Assembly (NCBI RefSeq): GCF_002865645.1
Contig: NW_020194589.1
Location: forward strand, 1,720,812-1,784,811
Source of the DNA: Hyaloscypha bicolor E
Lineage: Eukaryota > Ascomycota > Leotiomycetes > Helotiales > Hyaloscyphaceae
DNA length: 64,000 nucleotides
Direction of reading: 5' to 3'
Positions 23,132 through 35,957 of this stretch are shown here, piece after piece. Position numbers and translations under genes: made by a program. The stretch's first letter is position 1. Each line of letters opens with the position of its first letter. The notes under the pieces were generated by a model. It worked only from the letters and a program-made list of their open reading frames with translations, had not been told where the DNA came from and did no database searches.

Positions 23132-26100
23132 ATGGCGGAGCTGAATAGCTTGGAGAGCCTGCAAGCTCTGTACTCCGATCTCGTCGCTCTGTCTGAGAAA
23201 CAACTATCGAGCATTGAACGGTTGGCGGCGGAACTCGATGCCCATCGAAGGGACTTCAAGAACCTGTTGGACAAGAAGCCTCGCAACGAGCAGAGCCGGA
23301 AGAGCTTGGCAACAGGTTTGAAGTTCTGTCCCATGCCTCGTACCGAAACTAATCAGGACATATTAGGGAAGCTGGATGTTTCTGGTGACGAATACACTAT
23401 CAATGCAGAATTCCAACAAGGCGCTCTACAGCTCGCTGACGAATTGGACCTTGACGAACTTGATGCTGCTAGTGTCTTTCTGGAGGCTCAAGGGGACACC
23501 GATGCCTCTGGGCAGCCTGCGCTTACGAATTCGGTCGTTCGATTTCATCAGCGACGAAAATGTGTCTTGGATTGCCTTCGCATGATCGTTCAACTATCGG
23601 CGGACATTAATCAGGATGATCAGCTCCGGGCCGATCTACGAGCTATCTTGGATGATATTGTCCAGCCAGGGGTTCCGCCTTTGAGATATACACAGAGATG
23701 TCTTTCGAGCATGACCGATATCAAATTATGGCTTCAGCGGCTTGCAGAGAAGCTGAGTGGCGCATCTGTTCTCGAGAGATTACAGCATGTGGAGGTTTTG
23801 CAAATGATGGAGTACCAGCGAGTCAGTCTCATCAAACAACACGAGTCACTAGCAGTTATTCTGGTGTATCTGGTGAAGGAAAGCCATTCCGTTGCGGCAG
23901 ATTTTGATCAGGTGTTGGAAACTATGAGGAGGGCAGACAAGTACGACAATCTCTTGTGTGAGTGACATCCCCAAGCGACAAAAACTTCCGATATCACTTC
24001 TCATTTATGGGAACATATTTTATCCAATTCACGATAATCTCATGAAACGAGTTGTGCTAATGAGGTTCATCAGTGCATTACTTCCCACCACTGGCGGCCT
24101 TCATATCACGCTTTGGCGGTGTTGACGGAAATATCACTGATGCAAGAGCATTAAATGCGAGAGTCTTTCAACAGGATGATGACAAACCTTGGACTTTACC
24201 CTACGTTCATGCTGCATTCCGGGCTTGGTGGCTTGCTGAATACAGTGGATGGTATGGCGAGAATTCCGAGAGTAATGTACCAGACAATCAGGTTCAGCCA
24301 GGTCAATTACTCCGCCGCTCAAAATGAAAATTCCTGCTAATAGCATCTCCAGAGGCTGCCCAGCGGGCACAGCAGTTTGAGACAGCTCTAAAAGATGGCG
24401 CGTTTGACTTCATCTTATCCCTTTCTGCAGACGTGAAGCCTGTCGAATGGTACGATCCTGCTCGCCTTGGCCTACGACAGTATCTACAACGAAAAGCTCC
24501 AGTCTTGGCTTCCGACTCTGTCCCATTCTCTGACTTCTTCCAAGAAGTGTTGATGGAACTGTTAGAGACCTTTGTCGAGAGCTTCATCACGAATCTTCCT
24601 GATGCGCTCAGAAAACTTCGACAAGACGAGGATGAACAGCGACAACTTAGCCCAAATCACGAGCATGATCCAGATTTAGAGAAATTTGTAGTGATTATAT
24701 CATATGCTTACGATGGTCGACCGAAGGCTGCCCTAGAAGGGTTCTGGGATGCTCCTGATGGTGCATTAATCGGCTTCGTGCAATGGACCTCCAAGCGGGC
24801 ATCGACTCCACTTATCAGCGCATTTTGCGAGATGCTACAAGCAATATCTGCAGATGAAGAGTGTGCTACAGCTGCTCATCACTTTTTATTGGATGAAGGA
24901 GCACAGCCAACGGGCAAAATCAGGAGGACAACTTCATTGACATGGAACCAAATTTTCAAGGAACTGACATTCTATTCGTCACAACTCCGAGACGTCCCAG
25001 CTTTGCCACAGGGTCAAACATACCGTCTTGGAAAGCCGCAAACCGATCATGTGGAAAGGGAACCTGACTCGGAAATCCTATTGGAATGCTATCTCCGTCT
25101 GATCACACGACTCTGTTCCGGGAGCACAGAAGCCAGGACTTTCTTAGCCCAACACCAGTCCTTTCATATCACTGATTTACTTTTCCAGCTCGCCAGCAGC
25201 GCCATCGCATCTCGTCTCCGAGCATGTGCATTCACAACTCTTCGGTCTCTTCTCACCCAAAAATCCAAAGATGCCGGGGAATATTTATGGACAGCTCTTG
25301 ACGTGTGGATTTCTGGTGGCTACTCGCCAGGATCTACAATGCCCAAGACATCGTCTTCTTCGTCAACTACCACCACTGCTGCTTCAATGGGTGCAATACT
25401 CAAGGGACTAGCATCAGGCTTTGAAGAACCGAACGCCTTCGTCCAACTACTTCATGCTCTTGTGTTGCCATACCATGATGATTCGGGCCTGTGCGATGAC
25501 TTGCCATTTCCCGAAAATTTGGGGATTTCAACCCGGCAACCAGGCATTGATCCATACATCGACTTTGTCCTTGGCCAAATTTTCGGACAGCGAGCCCCAG
25601 AGCAAAACGAGCCTGCTCAATTGAGACTGTTGCAACTGAGTTGTTTGGACTTCATCGCCACCTGTTTGGATACTTTCAACGAAGACCTCGTGATCTTCGC
25701 AAGTCAATCAAATGTAGTCGTTGATGCGGCTATTCGAGCATCCAATCTCCAGAACTATGTCCTTCTTCACCCCTTCTCAAGAGTGATGGAGTGGATGTTC
25801 AATGACAAAATCATGGCTGCCCTATTTGCTACCGTTCATCAAGATCCGGCAGAAGTGCATCGGGTTAATCCAGAGTCACCCCTGATGCTCTGCCTCCTCC
25901 GCGGTATCCATGTTATTAGCTCAATTCTGGACCTTCAACCTACATATCTGGACATCATCCGGCCTCTGATTAAATCCGTCCCAAACTACCGAAGGATTCC
26001 CGTTTCAAACGCGTTATTTGGATGTTTTGAAGACGGTGTGCTGAACCATCTCACGATATTCTCTGACTTGGGCCGATATTGTGGTACGGGCTACTCTAAA

Positions 26101-28408
26101 CTCGTACTGTCATCCCTGAAGCTTCTTGAGAAACTTTCAGCGTCCCCAAAGCTGTCATCATCCCCTAGCTCCGGCCTTGGTCGTGGGTCAGACCGAAACA
26201 AGGCACTCGCTGCCCTTGACGATGATGCTGAGACGATATCAAAAATCCTCCTCTGTGAGATAGATTCTCCACTGGACAATAATCAAGGCCCAGAATCAGA
26301 CACATATATCATCAAAATCCAGATTTTGGACTTTCTCAATGCTTGTCTACGAACCGCCCCTGGCCGACCCACCATAGCGCACCTTCTTCTGGGTTTTCGT
26401 TGTGACAACGATTCCCTGAGTGTTGACGCAGATGGTCCCTTCAGCCGCAGTGTTTCTCTCTTTCACTCGATCCTGGATATGGTACTTAATACCCCCATAT
26501 CTCAAGACGACGTAGGTATCTCATCGTGGCTAGTGTCTCTGAGCTACAAGGGAATGCAAGTATTGAGAGAACTTTGGTCATCACCTATTTCGTCTCCCAT
26601 TACAATGGCTGAAATGCAGGCCAATGATACATTCTTTCTACTGTTCGCCAGAGAAACGATCATCAAACCAGAAATATTGTGGCAAGGCTTGAACGCTACC
26701 GATCCCGCGTTTACTTCCTCTCCATCGGCATCTTGTCTCTCCGAATTCCTGGGTCGGAGATCACTGGTGCTTCAATATCTATCGGCTGAGCTGCGCCAGG
26801 TCGCCCGTAGCCACTCCCCATCACTGAAACAGCGAATGTTTGAAACATTACTAGGATCGACTACCCTTGACGATGGAGAGAAAGTCGAGCATGCTACCAT
26901 TTTCGATTTGTTTGACTTTATGGAGAACGAGTTTACAGCCCCGCCAAACCCTCCTCAACTTACTTGGTTCAAGCATATCGATGTGCACGCTTGTCTGGAT
27001 AGGTACGAGGACCTATCATCTTCCTACGACCTTACAAAAGCTGAGGAACTGCTACTCTTACACTGTGCGGAGCTCACTCATGCAAGGCGACTGGAAAACG
27101 AACAAGATAAAAATAATGTGAACGCTGAGGCTCAAGGACTACTTCAATTCATGGCTCAAGATAATCAGGTCAAGATTTTGAATGCATCGCGAATAAAGGT
27201 GCTCAGATCATGGGTCCAGCTAACGCTACTGATGGTTGAAAGTGGAGATTTTGACAGCACGGCGAGGATTTCTTTCGTCTTGAGAAGTTTACAGACAATC
27301 ATGCCAAGGACAGAGAGTGGTCTCGAAGCGGTCTCTGAAGCGCTTGAACTGGCAAGACTCGCGAAGGCTTTAATCTTCAGCTTGGATTTTGGTTCCGACT
27401 CGTTCAAGCAAGGTGATATTGGAGACTTGGTCAGCGATAGGTTGTTCCATCTGTTCCAAGTTTCTCTCAGGGCAATCATTACACTTGGTGCAAAAGTGGA
27501 ATTGAAAGCATTGTATTACGACATCAGCTATCGCTACTTATCAGGAATGTCGGATGTCTCCGGCATATCAGGTATACATCGAAGACACGGCATCCAGACA
27601 ATCAAGACTGCGGGAGAGCGATTCATTGAAGTTGTCTGTGATGATGCGCACGCTGGTGAGCCTGCGTGTCGAATCGCGGCATTACTTGTTCTCGGTGCAT
27701 TGGTGAAAATGGGAAGACAAGAAAACTCGAAGTACATGATTGAAGCCCTCGCTCGGCTCAACTTCATTGGCATTCTTGTCGACACTATTCAGCATATTTC
27801 GACCGATTTGCGGGAGACTTCTGTTGAGGGTATGTCACCTACACTGTCCGCCATCGCTGCCAGTCGCTAACAAGAATAGATATCGACATGCAACTGTCCT
27901 ATTGTCACGCCAAGCTTTCACTCCTCCTACAAATATCGCAAACCCGCCTTGGAGCTGTAGCTATTCTGAATTCCGGATTGCTTCATTCAATCAAGGTTTC
28001 TGGCTTGTTTGCCACTGATGCAGATCTTGGAGTTGGTGAGTTTCAACTATCTACATTTACTTCCACGCGCTGACCTCCCCAGACATCGAGGGACCTGACG
28101 CCGTAAATCAGCATTATCGATTGTTGGCTGCCGTAATGAGAGTCATCTGTGCAGCTGTGTTGAGCCGAGGCTCCCAGAATCAACAGACTCTCGAGCAAGG
28201 TCGAAAATTTCTTTCCGAAAACAGACTTTCGATACTTGCCGTTCTCAAAAAGTCTGCTGGCCTTGGCAATACATCTGGGATGTCCCAGCAGAGCATCGAT
28301 GATCTTGCGGACTCATTCACGTTGCTCATGTCTGTGACAGAGTTTCTTGAATTCGAGGAACAAATGCATCAAAAGAAACGGGCGAAGGTATACACTGCGT
28401 TCACATAA
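23132..28408 (+). CDS. NUP192: Nucleoporin NUP192 (Nup186/192/205 family)
   Basis: Five exons: 23132-23957, 24074-24301, 24353-27829, 27880-28035 and 28083-28408, all phase 1 at the junctions, giving 1,670 aa. Introns are 116, 51, 50 and 47 nt. The first junction restores NLLLHYFPPLAAF, the second VQPEAAQRAQQFE, and the last two GSVEDIDMQ-like and LGVDIEGPD sequence. The N-terminus (LYSDLVALSEKQL...) and DGAFDFILSLSADVKP followed by WYDPARLGLR match the fungal Nup192 family, and the length is near that of known orthologues. Nup192 is an all-helical scaffold of the inner ring of the nuclear pore complex and binds Nic96, Nup53 and Nup145N. It shares a 444-bp promoter with TEL1. The GTCAAT donor of intron 2 is my choice; a GTTCAG donor 10 nt upstream breaks the frame. 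Confidence 0.93.
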
Positions 28409-28948
28409 GTGGGTTGTGTTTATGTCAGGAGATGCTGTACAATAGATAGACCAAGGAAGGCGTGTCTGGGTAGATCCGACGTTGTCTCGCGCTGGCTCTG
28501 CTAGATGACAGGAAAGTCGATGAAAAATGACCTGGGATGAGATACCATAAAATAAACTACATTTGATTGAGCAATTGCGTCTTTGCAAGTGAAGTGGAAT
28601 CAAATTCTCACACCATGGCAACCAATTCCTTGACCTTGAGGCGCAGCCTTGGGGAAGTACTTTCCAGTCATGGTCACGTGTTATCATACGTGCCCTTCTC
28701 GGCGATAAGCACGTTATCGCCAACTACCTGTCTCCAGCCCGTCATGTTCGCGTCACATTGTCCGATCCCCACCAAGCACAACTTCCACGGACTCTGAAGA
28801 TATACTTGGGGCAATTGCGAGCCAGGGAGCCTCGAAGCTTTCAAACTCTGCCTTGCATTCATCTGCACCTTCCAGAAAGGAGGCCCGAGATAATACCCCA
28901 CTGCTCCGTGAAGACGCCTTCATGTATTTGAAGGCCGAATAAAGGTCG
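28409..28948. other. Intergenic between NUP192 and CUL4
   Basis: 540 bp holding the NUP192 terminator and the CUL4 promoter. No other feature is supported. Confidence 0.5.
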
Positions 28949-31655
28949 ATGCAGTCTCCAGGAGATCTGTCTGACGATAATATTGCTAACCATTCCCGAC
29001 CAACCATCAAACGAAAGCTCAACGACAACCAGATAAACTCTGCGGGCTCGAAAGAGACGCGGCAGCCCCTCTCAGCACCGATCAGCGCGTCATTAAACGC
29101 CTCGAAACGATTGAAGACGTCCCATTCCACAGGAAATCTCGGAAGATCCGCAGACATGAGCAAGACTTTGGAGTTAGGGTCCCGGCCCAAAATCATCGAC
29201 TTGACACGGCCGCCATCGAATTTCCAGCCACACGCCGGTGCGAAGAGACTGGTGATCAAGAACCTGAGACCTACTTCGACGAAGAGCGTGGATGAATACT
29301 ACGGCCGGACGTGGTCGGAACTTGATGCTGCTCTCACCTCGGTGTTCAACAAACGTCCACCAAGCACACCGTTAGGAGTTCTGTGTCGGGGGGTGGAGGC
29401 GACATGTCGAAGGGGGCAAGCGGAGAAACTGTTCCTGCATCTCAAGGATCGATGTAAAGGTTATCTCGAAAAGCAGCTCCTGCCAGAGCTTGAGAAGCAG
29501 TCCGGGACAAGTAATGTAGATGCTCTACGGGCTGTGCAGCGGTTTTGGGTGGCGTGGAACGAACAATCGGTATGATTTGCTCATTTTCTTGTCATGAAGA
29601 AGCTAATACGGACCACCTAGACGCTCCTGCGCTCCATCTTCAGTTATCTCGATCGATCTTATCTCTTGAACGTCAAAGACCTTCCTCAACTCGAAGACCT
29701 TGGGATACAACAATATCGCCATACCATATTCACGAAGAGCAAAGGCAATGGTCGGCAGAACCTGGGCACCAAAATGGTACAGGGAATGTGTGATCTTGTT
29801 TCGTATGACCGAGCAAACCAGGAAGAATTATTCGATTCAACACTCCTGAAAGATTCGATATTGATGCTGCACATCTTCGGCGTCTATGGGAAGTCTTTCG
29901 AACCTCAATTCCTTCAGCAGAGTGCGAGGTATTTCACAACTTTTGCACAAGAACGAAGCAATTCCTTGTTAAGGAACTATATCTCTGCTGTGCACAACCT
30001 GCTGGCCCGGGAGGCTCTTCGTGCCGACACATATAATTTCGACAGCACAACTAAAAGAAGTTTACTGGATTCGGCTCACCGGATACTCATTGAAGAGAAG
30101 TCTTCATTACTGCTTGATCCCAAGGGTCTAGCGGCCCTCATCGAAGACAATGCAATGGATTCGATGAAGGCATTGTATAATTTACTCACTCTCTCGAAAA
30201 TGCAGCTGAAGCTCAAGGAACCTTTCGAGATTTATATCAAGACTGCAGGAGCGGCCATCGTCAGTGATAAGGAGAAAGTGGATGAAATGGTCGTCCGTCT
30301 TCTTGAGCTCAAGAAATCTCTCGACAAGATTATTCGGGATTCATTCGAGAAAGATGAGGCCTTCTCTTACAGTCTCCGGGAAGCTTTCGGCAACTTCATC
30401 AACGATAAAAAGAACACCTTGGCATATGGTACCAGTAATTCGAAGGTTGGAGAGATGATTGCGAAATACATGGATTCGTTGCTTCGAGGGGGCCTAAAAG
30501 CTGTTCCCCGTTCTTTGACATCCGATACCAAGGATCGAGATGCTGCCGAGAAGCAGGGTCTTGCGAGCACCGGCGATGAGGACGCCGAGCTTGATCGACA
30601 ACTGGAGCAAGGCTTGGAGCTTTTCCGATTCATCGAAGGGAAAGATGTTTTCGAGGCTTTCTACAAGAAGGATCTCGCTCGTCGACTCTTGATGGCTCGC
30701 AGCGCAAGCCAAGATGCAGAACGGAATATGCTAGCCAAGTTAAAGATCGAGTGTGGATTTGCTTTTACTCACAACCTTGAGCAAATGTTCAAGGACCAAG
30801 AGATCGCCAGGGACGAAATGGTTGCTTACAAACAATCCCTCAGCAATACCAGCAAGACAACTATGGACCTCCAAGTCAACGTCTTGTCAGCTGCGGCGTG
30901 GCCAACGTACCCCGACGTGACTGTTAAGCTTCCACCTGAGGTTTCAAAACATCTCGAGAAATACGATCGACACTATAAGCATAAGCATACCGGCAGAAGA
31001 CTAACCTGGAAACACGCTCTCGCCCACAGCATAGTCAAAGCTCAATTCAAGAAGGGACCGAAAGAGCTTCTCGTTTCCGCCTTCCAAGCCATCGTTCTCG
31101 TACTCTTCAACGACATCGCAGAAGGCGGAAATCTCTCCTACAAAGACATTCAAGATTCCACCGGCCTCGTCGACGCCGAGCTCGAGCGAACCTTGCAATC
31201 CCTCGCCTGTGCCAAGTTCCGTGTGCTTACAAAACATCCCAAAGGAAGGGAGGTCAATCACGACGACACCTTTACCGTGAACCTCGCTTTCACAGATCCC
31301 AAGTATAGGATCAAGATCAATCAGATCCAGTTGAAGGAAACGAAGGAAGAAAATCAAGAGACGCATGAGCGGGTGCATCAGGACAGACAGTACGAGACTC
31401 AAGCGGCGATTGTGCGGATTATGAAGAGTCGAAAGACGATCACGCATGCGAATCTCGTTGCGGAGGTGATTGAGCAGACGAAGAAGAGGGGCGCGATTGA
31501 GTTGGGGGAGATTAAGCAGAATATCGACAGTGAGTCCTTCCCTTTCCCCTTTCTTGCCCTGTTCTCTTCGCCGGCAACCCATGCTAACGAGAGCAGAATT
31601 GATCGATAAAGATTACATGGAGCGCGAGGGTAGTACTTATGTGTATGTTGCATAG
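28949..31655 (+). CDS. CUL4: Cullin-4 type ubiquitin ligase scaffold
   Basis: Three exons, 28949-29569, 29621-31529 and 31597-31655, give 862 aa across introns of 51 and 67 nt (phases 0 and 1). The first about 100 residues are polar and probably disordered. Cullin repeats follow (SELDAALTSVF..., LLRSIFSYLDRSYLL, LGIQQYRHTIF), then the cullin homology region (FYKKDLARRLLM, KIECGFAFTHNLEQMFKD) and the winged-helix end, with NEDD8 site Lys about 809 in IVRIMKSRK and the closing YVYVA. The short last exon supplies LIDKDYMEREG. Among cullins the best fit is Cul4, the scaffold that uses the DDB1 adaptor and RING protein Rbx1 in DNA repair, replication licensing and heterochromatin control. Cul4 rather than Cul3 is from overall resemblance, so the paralogue call is less certain than the family. 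Confidence 0.88.
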
Positions 31656-34049
31656 ATAGGTTGGATTTGCATGGTTTGTAATAGGGTTTATAAAGTGAAC
31701 ATGAAGATATTGCATCTTTAGAAAGAGGTAGAGAAATGAGAAATGTCTCATGAATGTTCCCCCTTCTGTCTTGTGCTTCCTCTTGCTCTGTCGTTGTGTT
31801 TTTATTGAACTCTACCTTGCGATCAAATCCTCCATTGTGGTCGCATCCTCCTTACACTTGTTATTGTGCCTTCGGTCTTGATCTGCCTTACCATTGGAAC
31901 TTAACATCGCCACTCATTCTTGCCTTCGGATCTTCGACCTTGCCTTCAAACTTTGAGATTACCTTACAATCTTGCTCTGCCTTCACAACTTGATTCTGTC
32001 CTAATATAAATTTGCTTTCGCGATATGACCTTGCCCTGTTTTCACGTATTAATTTTCACCTTCCTTGCAAATTTTACCTGCCTTGCGATTGACCTCAAGG
32101 TACATGGGACTCTGGCCTAGCCTCGCAGCAACTTCTGCCTACAGCAAAAGAGAAAATGCTAGAGCCTCCTCCCCTCCTGCCTCACTCAAGCGAGCTTTGC
32201 TCACCCTGCAGAGGAATAAGTAGCAAAAAAAATTGTGGTTTGGTTAAGCTCTTGGTTTCGGTAGGCTGCAGTCTCAAGCTATGCAGATGGGGGTAGGGGA
32301 CTTTGAAATATTGGGGTTTTTTTGTTTTTTTGTTTTTGTGGTTTTGACGTTGGATTTTGAATGTAAGTTGAGGAGAGAAGATGGCGATTGCCTGGAGATT
32401 TGAGAGAGTGTAATTATAAACTGGTTGGTTGCCGGCACCCATATTGGGTGGAGTGTCCGGGGCAGTATAGCCAGGAGGGCTGGTCGGAGAGGGATTGTCA
32501 GGGTGAAGGGAGGAAGGCGGTGTTGACTCGGCTCGGGGACCATCGAAGGTGGACCGGCCGTCCTTCCACCACCCTGAAATTTGGATATGAAGTAGAGTGT
32601 GTGCGGGCGGAGCAGCAGCAGCAGCAGCATGCTGAGGAATCGTTAGCAAGGCGGTCAGTGACGTGGTTGCAAGTGAACTTACGGGCGTTGGGGACTGGTG
32701 CATGCATGCTTGGTCCAGGAGAAGGCGAGACCGCTTGGGCGGCCTCCAAGCGACGCCGCGGAGTGTGGGCTGGGAATCCCAGGCGGGGTCGCTTGGTTCG
32801 GTCAGCTATCGCTTACGTGGTAGAAGAAGAGTGTACTTACTGCCAGACTCACGAAGAATCAATGATTCTTCGAGAGTTCAATCAGCCTCTCGGATAGGCG
32901 GGCCGAGAAATTTTTCGTTTGTTTTATGGTGAATTTTTTTGGTTTTTTCAAGTTTTTTTGTGGTTCTTGGGAAACAGAAATGTTAGTGACAAACCTTACA
33001 GTGGCTATGCGACTGCAGCCACCTGCACCATTTGAGCTTTTTTTGTTAAAGAGGGTCTCTTATTTGACCTGTTGATACGTCGGATGAAAGTTAATGCGCG
33101 CCGTCTAAACGAGTCGAAGCGAAATCGTTTGGATTAATAATTATCCGAAGAAAGGGGGCAGAGTCAACAAGGGGCCAAAGAATCAAATCCGCTTTTTGGA
33201 AATGAAGATTAGATAGGTGGTTGTTGTTTTAATAGGGAGAAATTGAGGGCGAGGAAGGCAAGCGGGAGAGACAGGTAAGCAGATCTCTTTGCGTCCTGAA
33301 TACGTCTGTTGCTTTCGAGAATCTAGCGTACTTCTAGTTAGATGCCTTCATTGCATTCTAAACATGACTCGAACTCCACCCGGTACCGAATTCCACTGGT
33401 AGACAGAAAGTGCCCCCAAACACTTTGAAATTACTCACCGACGTCGAGGCAAAAGTGTGGGTAATTCCTCATTCTGGAAAGGAGTGGACATGGTGCATTC
33501 GTTTTAGGAGTTCCAGGCCAGGCTCTTGTCCTCGAAGTTCCTCAAATCGTCCGCTGGAAGATGGCCCCTCTTACCGCCATCGCTCTCTCTGGTCAACAAA
33601 TCACAAATGTTTGTCTCCCGGGCCATTTTACTTAGTTTAATACAGCTGGGTATCGGAATTCGAAGGCGGATGGTGCACAAAACTCATGGGGAGAGGAACG
33701 GACCGGTCCGCAGCGCTGAAAAAGTTTGATGAAGACATTTCACTTTCGAATAATACTTAGGTTTGAAGATCATAATGGCGTTGCATCGGTGTCATCTCCG
33801 AGATATGCGAATGAAAAGTTGAAGCTCCCAAGTTTGTTGAAGGTGAAGATCAGAGAATTGTCAGGGAGAGAGTATAAGAAGGTGATGTTGATTCCATGAA
33901 AACACCATCAAAAGAAGCCAGTGGCTCCACATTAGTTACATCATCACTGATGTCTATTCAGACGCCCATCATAAACCAAGAAAGCAAAACCCATCAACCT
34001 CCAAAAATGCCATGCGTTCCATGCTTTGCTCATTGCCATGCCTCCGTGT
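31656..34049. other. Gene-poor interval between CUL4 and the BTB gene
   Basis: About 2.4 kb. The left part (31740-32100) is pyrimidine-rich with repeated CTTGC/CCTTGC-like words. The middle contains one weak spliced coding candidate on the minus strand, listed separately. 32930-32960 has T-runs. 33000-34049 shows no supportable gene. Confidence 0.4.
32182..32703 (-). CDS. Hypothetical protein, weakly supported spliced frame
   Basis: An ATG at 32703 opens a minus-strand frame that can lose a 51-nt in-frame intron (32632-32682, GTAAGT donor, GCTAAC branch sequence, CTCAG acceptor). The predicted product reads MHQSPTPHAAAAAPPAH, continues through HIQISGWWKDG, then a Pro/Ser-rich segment. The last about 40 codons become Lys/Pro-rich and look non-coding, so a further intron or a different end is likely. 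The intron signals are very good, but the protein has no domain I recognise and the reverse strand is also open. The reading frame is open upstream of 32703, so the true start may be further right. Treat as a candidate transcript only. Confidence 0.3.
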   Translation of the reverse strand: MHQSPTPVSSLATTSLTALLTIPQHAAAAAAPPAHTLLHIQISGWWKDGRSTFDGPRAESTPPSSLHPDNPSPTSPPGYTAPDTPPNMGAGNQPVYNYTLSNLQAIAIFSPQLTFKIQRQNHKNKKTKKPQYFKVPYPHLHSLRLQPTETKSLTKPQFFLLLIPLQGEQSSLE

Positions 34050-35177
34050 TCAAATTGTGTTTCCCTCTCCATCCTCAATCCAGTATCGGCGACTTCTTGG
34101 TGAGATGGCCAATGAACCTTCACCAAGACCAGAATCTCGCAGCAGAAATCTCATCCTAGCAATGATGTCAAATAAACACTCCGTAGTGAACTGCTCTGCG
34201 AAGCCAGGTTGTTGCATCCCCTCCAGAAGCCACTTTTCATCCAACGCCAGGGCACACTGATCTACGAGCAGATTCTTCAGGCCGCAGTTGTTCTTTCCAT
34301 ATTCTCTTGTGTTGCTGTAGACCCATCCAATCATGCTTGTTGTGATCGTGCGGTTCCGCTTGCGATTGTCTTCAATGGCAGCGATGCAGTCATTCTGGCA
34401 GGATGATATTCCAAGACGACCGGCGAGGACCCACAAAGGGATGAGAAGCTGGTTGGCCTTGTTGGCATCCTTTGGCTCAAATTTTCCAGGTCCAAGGTAC
34501 AACCAGTCAACAAATGTGGCAAAAACGGCGTGCTTGACATCGCCGAGCGCGCCAGGAAGACGGAAACCCTGCTGGACTTTGGCAGTTGGGATATTGACCT
34601 TAATAGCAATCGCAACCCTGCCTTCATCTTTGGTTTTATCCTCTTCATGACTTTCAAAGTCCAGCTCATTGGTGTACTTGGAAGTCTGGACTTCTGTGGT
34701 GAAGACTTTCGGCTCTCTCTTTCCAAAGAACGATCGAAAGTAGGGCGAGAAGTGGCAGAGTAACTGGGTGTGGACGAGAAAGTTTCTGATGATTCCGTCC
34801 GACTCGACGAGGATGTTCACGCTTTCTTCCGTCAGCGGACCAAGCTGAAGTTTTTCGATGGATACTCGTCTTTCATTTTTTGAATCTTCGAAGGGGCGAG
34901 AATAGTATGTCGAAGTTGAGGAGTTTGAGCTTTTGTCCATGGGCTGAGTCGAGGAATTGCACCAATATTTTGTAGAAGTCGAGGTCTTTGAGTTAGTGTC
35001 CGTCGGCGGAGCATTCGAGAAGCTCTGCTGGCAGATAGAAGATGGGGCTTCTTTGCAAATGACTGCGGGAGTTTTGTTGGTCAATATTGAAGTATCCAAT
35101 GCAATTTTTGGAATGGGACGCTGGTTTTCGTAGGGGGCCTGCACGCCTGCCACTCCACCAGTGGGATGTTTCTCCAT
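34050..35177 (-). CDS. BTB/POZ domain protein
   Basis: Single-exon gene of 375 aa. I use the ATG at 35177 (MEKHPTGG). The frame is open further upstream to 35267 but without an ATG. The first about 110 residues are Ser/Thr/Asn-rich and probably disordered. The BTB fold follows: VNILVESDGIIRNFLVHTQL, then LLCHFSPYFRSFFGKRE, a charged loop, and FATFVDWLYLGPGKFEP with LIPLWVLAGRLGIS. Such proteins of the large Pezizomycotina BTB family (outside the Cul3-MATH types) have unknown partners, so a role as a ubiquitin-ligase adaptor is only a family possibility. A related, broken BTB gene lies at 42947-44438. Length and domain look intact. Confidence 0.8.
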   Translation of the reverse strand: MEKHPTGGVAGVQAPYENQRPIPKIALDTSILTNKTPAVICKEAPSSICQQSFSNAPPTDTNSKTSTSTKYWCNSSTQPMDKSSNSSTSTYYSRPFEDSKNERRVSIEKLQLGPLTEESVNILVESDGIIRNFLVHTQLLCHFSPYFRSFFGKREPKVFTTEVQTSKYTNELDFESHEEDKTKDEGRVAIAIKVNIPTAKVQQGFRLPGALGDVKHAVFATFVDWLYLGPGKFEPKDANKANQLLIPLWVLAGRLGISSCQNDCIAAIEDNRKRNRTITTSMIGWVYSNTREYGKNNCGLKNLLVDQCALALDEKWLLEGMQQPGFAEQFTTECLFDIIARMRFLLRDSGLGEGSLAISPRSRRYWIEDGEGNTI

Positions 35178-35957
35178 GACGGAATCGAGATTCAGAACGG
35201 AGATGATCTGAAAAGTGTTGTCACTGTCGAGGGCGAGCGGTGATAGGAGATGATCTCGTGATGACAAAGACCTCCCTCAGCGATAGACATCAAAGGGTTG
35301 AGTTCGGAGTCGATGTCGGAGAAACTGTGCTCAAAACCAGCATCCAACAAAGAATGGCAAAGAATGGAGTTTGAATGATGTTTCCAATGCTGAAGTTAGA
35401 TTGTTGTATTCAGGAGGAGGAAGACGCAGGTTCTGAGGTATTTTGCAGCAATGAAACTCGAAAAGGAAGGCGCGCTTAAGTTAGCGGAATCTGCATTCCT
35501 TTACGAGAGGCTCGATCACGGGTTTAGATCTCACAGCGCTTTTATTTTGGGATCATGTTATGGCTGTTAACAGCAGTATTGTGCATTTATGCATTCTTCT
35601 TTCGTAGCTTATTGCTGAAAGGTATTCTCCCCAATGCTTCCCCCAACCCACAACCATCTGAAAACACGAAGAACCATAACGCCTGAAAGAAATCACATGG
35701 AACACCATAGAACACCCCAAATTATGCCAGTCTCTCAGATGCGAATTGATGTTGAGCTTTGCCGGTATCGTTACGTGAGCATCGTCAGAAGAACACAGAA
35801 TTGAAAAGTCAGATATCCACAAATGAGTTCAGCCAAGCTAATCTGTTGACCCGAGGCAATAGGAGCGTGAATGTTGCGAGAGATGGCGATCTCAAGAACA
35901 GACAGAATCATGCTCAGCAACAGTGCGAGGGGTTTGATTCTTCGGCCGAAGCTATCG
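35178..35957. other. Intergenic, BTB gene promoter and GH16 3' flank
   Basis: 780 bp between two minus-strand genes. I see no further gene, repeat or RNA in it. Confidence 0.5.

Noticed and set aside
31001..31582. 193-codon minus-strand frame opposite the CUL4 C-terminus
   Set aside because: It is the complement of a well-conserved cullin region, and no domain is visible on the other strand.
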